From assembly GCA_009885445.1 (NCBI GenBank), contig VFKQ01000129.1, positions 1-12,193 on the forward strand: a DNA stretch of 12,193 nucleotides, given 5' to 3'. This document shows positions 1 through 4,452 of this stretch, piece after piece. The position numbers were made by a program, and so were the translations under genes. The notes below the pieces were generated by a model, which saw nothing but the letters and a program-made list of their open reading frames with translations, ran no database searches and was not told the DNA's origin. The stretch's first letter is position 1; each line of letters starts with the position of its first letter. Origin of the DNA: Anaerolineaceae bacterium (GTDB lineage: Bacteria > Chloroflexota > Anaerolineae > Anaerolineales > Villigracilaceae).

Positions 1-490
1 GAAGTATTTGCTGACAATTAACCTTGATTAATTTTTCTAAAAAACTTGGTGTCTTTTTACATACATCAGTTTCCAGGTAGGTTGTCAACTTTTGGACGGC
101 ATACTTTTCATATTCATCTCCATGCACTTCGCGGGCGCGATATTTTTTTGTGGTGTTTTGCACGTGGACTGAGCAATCAGGATTCGCGCGCAGGTTGAAG
201 ACCCAGGCAGGGTGGTTTTCGCCGCCAAAATTAGTACCGACCACAGCAATCTTTTCGCCGTCTTTTACACCCATCAGCGGGTGGGTTCTAATTAACCCTG
301 TGCGCGCACCGCGCGTTTCGAGTTCAATAATTGGCAGGCCGGCGATCTGTGAAATAGCGAAACGACGGCCCGTGAGCGTCAGGAAAAATTTATCCAGCGG
401 CTCGGTGATGCCGGAGAGCGCCCTCGTGATCGGCCTTTGCATGACAATGGCGGCGATGATGCGTTGCAGGAAGTTAGGTTTGGGATTCAT
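1..490 (-). CDS. F420/deazaflavin-dependent nitroreductase-family protein (DUF385/Ddn-like), 3'-partial
   Basis: The frame opens at ATG 490-488 and stays open to the window edge, giving 163 visible residues, so the stop is not seen. Residues about 58-107 match the DUF385/Ddn family: an ETRGARTG segment, then PLMGVKDGEKIAVVGTNFGG, then HPAWVFNLRANP. Members bind coenzyme F420 (some FMN or heme) and reduce diverse substrates in the cytoplasm. The start overlaps the dtd stop as ATGA (490-487), which indicates translational coupling and places this gene last in the visible operon. Residues 1-50 form a hydrophobic, basic N-terminus. After about residue 130 the protein no longer looks like the family: the expected YPGY..Y..R..R.IPV-type ending is absent in this frame, and the DNA becomes AT-rich. 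A frameshifted or replaced C-terminus is possible. The family call is firm; the specific substrate is unknown. Confidence 0.85.
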   Translation of the reverse strand, partial: MNPKPNFLQRIIAAIVMQRPITRALSGITEPLDKFFLTLTGRRFAISQIAGLPIIELETRGARTGLIRTHPLMGVKDGEKIAVVGTNFGGENHPAWVFNLRANPDCSVHVQNTTKKYRAREVHGDEYEKYAVQKLTTYLETDVCKKTPSFLEKLIKVNCQQIL

Positions 491-924
491 TTTTCCAACC
501 AAATTGTGACAGGCCCATCGTTGTGAATCTCGACGAGCATGTCCGCGCCGAAGACGCCGGATTGAGTCGCGACTCCCTGCTCACGCAACAAGGTGGCGAA
601 GCGCTCGACGAGCGGAGCGGCGACATCGGGCAGGGCCGCCTCAATGAACGAGGGACGACGTCCCTTTTCGGTGTTGGCGAAAAGCGTGAACTGCGAAACG
701 ACAATCGCCGCGCCGCCCGCCTCCAGCACGGAGAGATTCATCTTGCCGTCTGCGTCACTGAAGATGCGCAGGTTGGTAATTTTTTCTGTCAGCCAGCGGG
801 CCTGCGCATCTCCGTCGCCATGACCGACGCCAACCAAAATAACAAGACCATGTCCAATTGTGGAGATGGTCTTGTTATTTACGGTGACGCTGGCTTTTGT
901 AACTCGTTGGATTAGTGCACGCAT
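487..924 (-). CDS. dtd: D-aminoacyl-tRNA deacylase
   Basis: This 145-residue protein has the usual DTD length and starts MRALIQRVTKASVTV, as the family does. It carries the SQFTLFA motif at residues 77-83 (catalytic-site Thr80 region) and the NDGPVT motif at 135-140, which holds the Gly-cisPro element used for chiral proofreading. The enzyme removes D-amino acids, and glycine mischarged on tRNA-Ala, from tRNA in the cytoplasm. The ATG at 924-922 has no clear Shine-Dalgarno; the sequence just upstream is A/T-rich and borders an inverted repeat. It lies 82 bp after trpS and overlaps the next gene by 4 nt (ATGA). The context with trpS suggests a translation-quality operon. The identification is certain on motif grounds. 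Confidence 0.97.
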   Translation of the reverse strand: MRALIQRVTKASVTVNNKTISTIGHGLVILVGVGHGDGDAQARWLTEKITNLRIFSDADGKMNLSVLEAGGAAIVVSQFTLFANTEKGRRPSFIEAALPDVAAPLVERFATLLREQGVATQSGVFGADMLVEIHNDGPVTIWLEK

Positions 925-934
925 ATTTTTTCAA

Positions 935-1001
935 ACACAAAGGACACGAAGTACACAAAGTAAAAAACCTTAAACCTTTGTGCCCTTTGTGTACTTCGTG
1001 T
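935..1001. repeat. Inverted repeat of three 9-nt units per arm (ACACAAAGG type)
   Basis: The left arm is three contiguous 9-mers: ACACAAAGG (935-943), ACACGAAGT (944-952) and ACACAAAGT (953-961). The right arm, read on the minus strand, is ACACGAAGT (1001-993), ACACAAAGG (992-984) and GCACAAAGG (983-975). The arms share a perfect 17-bp inverted match (944-960 with 985-1001) and are 13 nt apart at their closest. It fills nearly the whole trpS-dtd gap, so the transcript would fold here. It could be a mobile palindromic repeat, a transcript-processing hairpin or a binding array. The structure is seen directly; the role is unknown. Confidence 0.85.
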
Positions 1002-1006
1002 TTAAT

Positions 1007-1993
1007 TCATGGAAGTTGCACCGCTTCGCGGACTTCCTTCATCGTCTCTTGGGCGATGGCGCGGGCGCGGGAGGAGCCATCGTCGAGAATGTCCCACACT
1101 TTTTTGGGCTGAGCGTCAATCTCGGCGCGATTGGCGCGGAAAGGTTCAAGATGTGCGTTCAAATTTTTCGCGAAGAGTTTTTTGCAATCCACGCACCCAA
1201 GCGCGGCAGTGCGACAGTCGCGGTTAATCGTGGCGACTTCTTCAGCCGAGGAAAAAGTTTTGTGCAGGGTGAACACATTGCACACATCCGGGTTGCCTGA
1301 GTCGGTGCGCTTGGCGCGCGCCGGGTCAGTCACCATTTGCATCACGCGCAGTTCGGTCTCTTTGGGCGTGGCGGCCATCTCAATGTGATTGTTAAGACTC
1401 TTGCCCATCTTCTCTTTGCCGTCAATGCCGAGCACTTTTGGAATCTCGGTGTTCTTCATCTGCGGCTCGATCAGCGCCTTCGTGTGGAAGCGATAATTAA
1501 ACGAGCGCACGATCTCGCGCGCAAACTCGATATGCGGCGCTTGATCAATGCCGACGGGCACAAGGTCAGATTTATATAAAACAATATCCGCAGTCATCAA
1601 CACGGGATAACCCAACAATCCATAATTGACATTGTCAGGTTGCTGACGCACTTTTTCTTTGAAGGTTGGCAGGTCGGTGAGTTTGCCGAGTTGCGTCACC
1701 ATCGAAAGGATCATGTGCAGTTCGGTCACTTCGGGCACGCGCGATTGCACGAACAGAATCGACTCCGCGGGGCGAATGCCGAGCGCCAGCCAATCCAACG
1801 CCATCTCATAAGTATTCTGACGCAGGTTGAGCGTGTCTTCCACCGTCGTCAACGCGTGCAGGTCCACAATGCAATAAACGCAATCGTAGTCATCCTGCAA
1901 CGCGACATAATTTTTAATCGCGCCGAGATAGTTGCCGAGATGTTGACGTCCCGTAGGCCGCGCGCCCGAAAAGACTCGTCCTTTTTTTGCCAT
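1007..1993 (-). CDS. trpS: Tryptophanyl-tRNA synthetase, probable iron-sulfur type
   Basis: The 328-residue product is a class I aminoacyl-tRNA synthetase that charges tRNA-Trp with tryptophan. The HIGH-type signature is PTGRQHLGNY (residues 13-22) and the KMSKS-type signature is KMGKS (195-199). GYPVLMTADIVLY (128-140) and VGIDQAPHIEFARE (147-160) are typical TrpRS active-site and dimer segments. Cys238, Cys260, Cys267 and Cys270 form C-x21-C-x6-C-x2-C, close to the [4Fe-4S]-binding pattern described for Thermotoga maritima TrpRS. The ATG at 1993-1991 follows the upstream selenoprotein stop by 5 nt, and its ribosome site (GAAGGA) overlaps that gene's last codons, so the two should be co-translated. 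It ends at TGA 1009-1007. The identity is certain; cluster binding is inferred. Confidence 0.98.
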   Translation of the reverse strand: MAKKGRVFSGARPTGRQHLGNYLGAIKNYVALQDDYDCVYCIVDLHALTTVEDTLNLRQNTYEMALDWLALGIRPAESILFVQSRVPEVTELHMILSMVTQLGKLTDLPTFKEKVRQQPDNVNYGLLGYPVLMTADIVLYKSDLVPVGIDQAPHIEFAREIVRSFNYRFHTKALIEPQMKNTEIPKVLGIDGKEKMGKSLNNHIEMAATPKETELRVMQMVTDPARAKRTDSGNPDVCNVFTLHKTFSSAEEVATINRDCRTAALGCVDCKKLFAKNLNAHLEPFRANRAEIDAQPKKVWDILDDGSSRARAIAQETMKEVREAVQLP

Positions 1994-1998
1994 GCGTT

Positions 1999-2241
1999 TT
2001 ATCCTTCGATAATTTTTCGAATCAATCCAACGACTTCACCCGCTTCAGCGTGACGTCCCAACTGTTTCTTCGAAAAGACGACGGCCCCGTTCGCGCTGAC
2101 CTCGAAGCGGCCTCCGTCCGAGGGGACGATTTCCAGCTTCTGAATGTCGGCCTCAAACTCGCGAACGAGTTCACCAGCCAGGCCCACGGCCCGGTCTGTG
2201 TAATGTCAGGTGGCGCAATAGACGATTTCGATGTTTAACAT
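1999..2241 (-). CDS. SelW-like (Rdx family) selenoprotein with in-frame UGA (Sec12)
   Basis: Read from ATG 2241-2239, the frame gives 80 codons with a single internal TGA at 2208-2206 and a TAA at 2001-1999. The start reads MLNIEIVYCAT-U-HYTDRAVG, so the TGA falls exactly at the U of the CxxU redox motif (Cys9, Sec12) of the SelW/SelT/SelH thioredoxin-like Rdx family. The body (SDGGRFEVSANGAVVFSKK, then LGR, then a C-terminal helix) is the usual bacterial form, and the length of about 80 residues is normal. Conventional gene calling would report only a 62-residue fragment from GTG 2187. SelW proteins are small cytosolic redox proteins, and their electron partner is generally unsettled. The gene leads the operon with trpS, 5 nt upstream. 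A GGA-containing ribosome site precedes the ATG weakly. A nonsense mutation or base error is the alternative, but UGA exactly at the Sec position argues against it. Confidence 0.85.
2178..2208 (-). promoter_or_regulatory. Candidate bacterial SECIS hairpin after the UGA
   Basis: Eleven nucleotides after the UGA (2208-2206) the mRNA can form a 7-bp stem, CCGGGCC (2194-2188) with GGCCUGG (2184-2178). It includes one G-U pair and closes a GUG loop. The apex lies about 18 nt after the UGA, inside the spacing expected for bacterial SECIS elements, which sit within the coding region and bind SelB. Alternative pairings with a larger loop are possible. Folding was done by eye only. Confidence 0.5.
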
Positions 2242-2272
2242 TTTGATTCCAATTTCTGTCGAGTGTTTGAAA

Positions 2273-2278
2273 ATTATA
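2273..2278 (-). promoter_or_regulatory. Candidate -10 box for the selW-like/trpS/dtd operon
   Basis: A perfect TATAAT on the minus strand (2278-2273) lies 31 bp upstream of the SelW-like ATG. No convincing -35 is seen at the proper spacing; the -35 window overlaps that of the divergent fmdB promoter. It is the only promoter-like site upstream of the operon in view. Confidence 0.45.
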
Positions 2279-2296
2279 TCACGCAGGCTTACGGCC

Positions 2297-2325
2297 TTGC
2301 CTTCACCCCTCCCCCGCGCTATAAT
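2297..2325 (+). promoter_or_regulatory. Sigma-70-type promoter of the fmdB-like gene
   Basis: TTGCCT (2297-2302), a 17-bp spacer and TATAAT (2320-2325) give a good housekeeping promoter. The start of transcription would be near 2332. An AAGGAG ribosome site (2346-2351) follows 10 nt before the ATG. It diverges from the operon promoter on the other strand. Confidence 0.75.
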
Positions 2326-2361
2326 CCCGACCCGTTACAAAACGCAAGGAGAAAATACAAC

Positions 2362-2706
2362 ATGCCCGTCTACACCTACCGCTGTGGAAACTGCGGAAAT
2401 CAATTTGAACGTCAGCAATCCTACGACGACTCGCCGCTGAAGACCTGTCCCAGTTGCAAAAAGAAGGCGCTCCAAAAAGTCATCACGCCAGCTGGTGTGG
2501 TCTTCAAAGGCTCTGGCTTCTACGCGAACGATCATAAATCATCTTCGGGGAGTAGTTCCCGCGCCCACAAAAAGGATGAGCCCGCTTCGAGCGAGACGAA
2601 GTCTGAGAGTAAGGGTGAAACAAAGTCTGAGAGTAAGAGCGAATCCAAATCCGAAGGCAAGAGCGAGTCCAAGCCTGAGAAGAAGAGCGAAAGTAAATCC
2701 GATTAA
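2362..2706 (+). CDS. FmdB-family zinc-ribbon protein with Ser/Lys/Glu repeat tail
   Basis: The ATG at 2362 was chosen because AAGGAG lies 10 nt upstream and the protein then begins MPVYTYRCGNCG, the standard start of FmdB-type putative regulatory proteins; the longer frame from 2263 would cross the promoter. The product has 114 residues. Residues 1-48 form the zinc ribbon, with Cys8-x2-Cys11 and Cys29-x2-Cys32, followed by the family's QKVITPAGVVFKGSGFY stretch. From about residue 56 on it is low complexity; residues 80-111 are four octads (KSESKGET, KSESKSES, KSEGKSES, KPEKKSES) followed by KSD. The family was named for a formamidase-operon regulator, but its function is mostly unproven. It is monocistronic, with its own promoter and terminator. 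The tail is probably disordered and highly charged. Confidence 0.9.
   Translation: MPVYTYRCGNCGNQFERQQSYDDSPLKTCPSCKKKALQKVITPAGVVFKGSGFYANDHKSSSGSSSRAHKKDEPASSETKSESKGETKSESKSESKSEGKSESKPEKKSESKSD
2599..2694 (+). repeat. 24-bp tandem repeat, four units, inside the fmdB-like gene
   Basis: Four in-frame 24-bp units encode the octads of the charged tail. The first two share an exact 15-nt core (AAGTCTGAGAGTAAG at 2599-2613 and 2623-2637); the last two are more diverged at the DNA level. Copy number could vary by slippage. Confidence 0.8.
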
Positions 2707-2709
2707 AGC

Positions 2710-2740
2710 AAAAAGCGCCTGATAAATCAGGCGCTTTTTT
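2710..2740 (+). terminator. Rho-independent terminator of the fmdB-like gene
   Basis: AAAAAGCGCCTGAT (2710-2723) pairs with ATCAGGCGCTTTTTT (2726-2740). The compact GC-rich stem ends in a run of T, starting 3 nt after the stop codon. The A-run on the 5' side may let it work in both directions. Confidence 0.93.
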
Positions 2741-2767
2741 ATTTGGTTTTTCTCTACCGTACAAATA

Positions 2768-2844
2768 CGAGTAAAAATAGAACTTGCTCCTTGCGCCGTC
2801 CTCGGCGCAAGATTTACTCGCAAAACGCCGCCGAGGACGGCGGC
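2768..2844. repeat. Pair of related GC-rich hairpins
   Basis: Hairpin 1 is CTTGCGCCG (2790-2798), a TCCT loop and CGGCGCAAG (2803-2811). It is enclosed by an outer stem, CGAGTAAA (2768-2775) with TTTACTCG (2813-2820). Hairpin 2 is GCCGCCG (2827-2833), an AGGA loop and CGGCGGC (2838-2844). The two loop regions are reverse complements (CCGTCCTCGG and CCGAGGACGG), so the hairpins could also pair with each other. There is no poly-T tail, so they are unlikely to be simple terminators. They look like an intergenic palindromic repeat. Confidence 0.7.
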
Positions 2845-2879
2845 TTGAGCCTATGTAATTTAAACTTCATGTACAGTAG

Positions 2880-3041
2880 AGAAAAAAAAACTCGGAATTT
2901 GCAAAACTTCGATTGGACGATGAGTTGGAAACCATCGTCTGGCCGAACAGCGCAGACCTGGCGCCCGAATATGTATATTTTCAAACGTTCAAGAACGAGC
3001 CTGAGCTACAAGCGCAATTCAAGGAATAGGGATATATTTAA
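2880..3041 (+). pseudogene. Decayed DUF2442 protein C-terminal fragment
   Basis: The frame starting at 2880 encodes NSEFAKLRLDDELETIVWP, then NSADLAPEYVYFQ, then TFKNEPELQAQFKE, before a TAG at 3027-3029. After the TAG it continues GYI and a TAA at 3039-3041. The LDDELETIVWPNSADLAPE segment is the recognisable end of DUF2442 proteins, small partners in DUF4160/DUF2442 toxin-antitoxin-like pairs. No start codon or N-terminal half is present: an in-frame TAG at 2877 sits just upstream of an A-run. No partner gene remains. It is read as a remnant. Confidence 0.7.
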
Positions 3042-3190
3042 CCGGCAGAGATGGCCTTTGAAATTCAGCTCGGCTCCTGCGTTAAAGATACAGGTGTAGC
3101 GGGCACATCACATTCCCCATCTTTTCAGTTGCTCGCGACGGCATCCGTCACCTAATCCAGGGCGCGGGAGGTTGAGGCAGGTAAAAAACC
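3042..3190. other. Intergenic stretch without a recognised gene
   Basis: The gene-free region from 2741 to 3318 holds the hairpin pair, the DUF2442 remnant, this segment, a terminator and a promoter. In this part only a 34-codon reading frame from ATG 3051 is present; it has no ribosome site and no family likeness. I see nothing functional. Confidence 0.6.
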
Positions 3191-3228
3191 ATCAAGAGGC
3201 GCGGCCAAATAGCCCGCCTTTTTGATTC
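3191..3228. terminator. Possible bidirectional terminator hairpin
   Basis: ATCAA and GGCG(C)GGC (3191-3205) pair with GCCCGCC (3212-3218), followed by TTTTT (3219-3223), and TTGAT closes an outer stem. On the minus strand the same hairpin is followed by a T-run (complement of 3183-3188). There is one bulge. It separates the decayed region from the cytochrome promoter. Confidence 0.55.
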
Positions 3229-3271
3229 GCGCGCTATGAACTTTGAAAGGAGTTTTTCGGAAATCGGGTTG

Positions 3272-3277
3272 TATAAT
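3272..3277 (+). promoter_or_regulatory. Candidate -10 box of the cytochrome-kinase operon
   Basis: TATAAT lies 41 bp upstream of the cytochrome ATG. No good -35 is found at 16-18 bp, so an activator or another sigma factor may be needed. AAGGAG (3307-3312) is the ribosome site. Confidence 0.5.
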
Positions 3278-3318
3278 CTGTATATTCACTACCCATTATT
3301 TTCTTCAAGGAGAACCCT

Positions 3319-4449
3319 ATGAAAAAACCCATCCTCTCCGCCTTTGCTTTTGTTTTTTCCGTCGTCGCGATATTGTTGTTCAGCGCGCCTGCCTCCGCCG
3401 GGGGACTACGCTTACAGGAGAATCAACTCGAAAATGGAAAATACTTTTTAACAATCGCAGGTTGCACTTCCTGCCATACTCCCCTGCTGGATGAATACGC
3501 AAACCCCCAAACGTGGACTCTGGAACAGATCCGCACACTGGCCTTCAACGAATCCAACGCCCTCAACTGGAACAAAGAGTTGGCTGGCGGCCGCGTCTTT
3601 GACCTCGGGCCTGCGGGAGTCGTCTTCACCAAAAACCTGACGCCCGACAAGATAACCGGCTTGGGCGATTGGAGCGACACGGAAATCAAGGCCGCTGTGA
3701 AAACAGGGCTTGAAAAATCGGGCGAAGTTCTTTTCCCCGTGATGCCCTACCATACCTACAATTCCATGGCCGATGCAGACCTGGACGCCATTGTCATTTA
3801 TTTGCGTTCCGTGAAAGCCGTCAGGAATCAGGTTCCGCCGCACACCGTCTCGACGGAGGGAATGCAGGCGCTGCCGATGACAACAGGAATCATCGCCCCC
3901 GACAATTCAGACCCGGTTGCGCGTGGCGCGTATCTCGTCAACAGCGTGATGGCCTGCACCGATTGTCACACATCCATTGACCCGTCCACCGGCGCGCCGC
4001 AGATGGACAAATATCTCGCCGGCGGCCAGCCGTTCGAAGGTCCGTGGGGAATCGTCTACGGCGGCAACATCACCCCAGACGCGGAAACAGGTCTCGGCGA
4101 TTGGACGGAAGCGGAAATCGTACGCGCCTTCACGCAAGGAATTTCGCGCGACGGACGCCGCCTGATTCTGATGCCCTGGTTCGCCTACGCCAGCCTAACC
4201 GAGCAGGACGCAAATGCGGTCGCGGCCTACCTCAAGAGCGGGTTGCCCGCCGTTTCGAATCCAGTCCCGGCGGCCGCGCTCAATCCCGATTTTGTGGTCA
4301 TGGAAACAGCAGGGCAGATTCCCGGCGCGCCCGATTCATCCACTGATTTCTGGAAACAACCCATTGCTCTGGCGATTGCCGCCGCCGCTGTAGTATTGCT
4401 CATCAGCCTTGGACTCTATCTTATACGCAGAAGGTCACAGGGTTCATAA
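3319..4449 (+). CDS. Membrane-anchored diheme cytochrome c
   Basis: The 376-residue protein starts with a signal peptide (MKKPILS, a hydrophobic core, then SAPASAGG near residue 28). It has two c-type heme sites, C49-x-x-C52-H53 (CTSCH) and C213-x-x-C216-H217 (CTDCH). Each half then repeats a NLTPDKITGLGDW or NITPDAETGLGDW segment and a Met-Pro motif (M142-P143, M285-P286) that could supply the axial ligand. The protein is therefore an internal duplication of a monoheme domain, like the cytochrome subunits of membrane alcohol or nicotinate dehydrogenases. A transmembrane helix at about 349-369 followed by RRR would anchor it outside the membrane. It should carry electrons at the cell surface, but no dehydrogenase gene is nearby. 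AAGGAG lies 6 nt before the ATG. Only 3 nt separate it from the kinase gene. Confidence 0.92.
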   Translation: MKKPILSAFAFVFSVVAILLFSAPASAGGLRLQENQLENGKYFLTIAGCTSCHTPLLDEYANPQTWTLEQIRTLAFNESNALNWNKELAGGRVFDLGPAGVVFTKNLTPDKITGLGDWSDTEIKAAVKTGLEKSGEVLFPVMPYHTYNSMADADLDAIVIYLRSVKAVRNQVPPHTVSTEGMQALPMTTGIIAPDNSDPVARGAYLVNSVMACTDCHTSIDPSTGAPQMDKYLAGGQPFEGPWGIVYGGNITPDAETGLGDWTEAEIVRAFTQGISRDGRRLILMPWFAYASLTEQDANAVAAYLKSGLPAVSNPVPAAALNPDFVVMETAGQIPGAPDSSTDFWKQPIALAIAAAAVVLLISLGLYLIRRRSQGS

Positions 4450-4452
4450 TTA

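Noticed and set aside
150..509. Plus-strand 119-codon frame
   Set aside because: It is antisense to the F420-reductase gene, has no family likeness, and the opposite strand gives clear conserved protein motifs.
523..915. Long plus-strand frame over dtd
   Set aside because: Shadow of dtd, which has full family motifs on the minus strand.
1999..2187. 62-residue protein starting at GTG 2187
   Set aside because: It is the tail of the SelW-like protein after the UGA; in-frame sequence upstream completes the family's N-terminus and CxxU motif.
2263..2361. N-terminal extension of the FmdB-like protein
   Set aside because: It would cover the promoter and ribosome site; the family starts at the MPVYTYRC Met at 2362.
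2743..3099. 118-codon plus-strand frame in the intergenic region
   Set aside because: It runs through hairpins and the DUF2442 remnant in another frame and has no ribosome site or family likeness.
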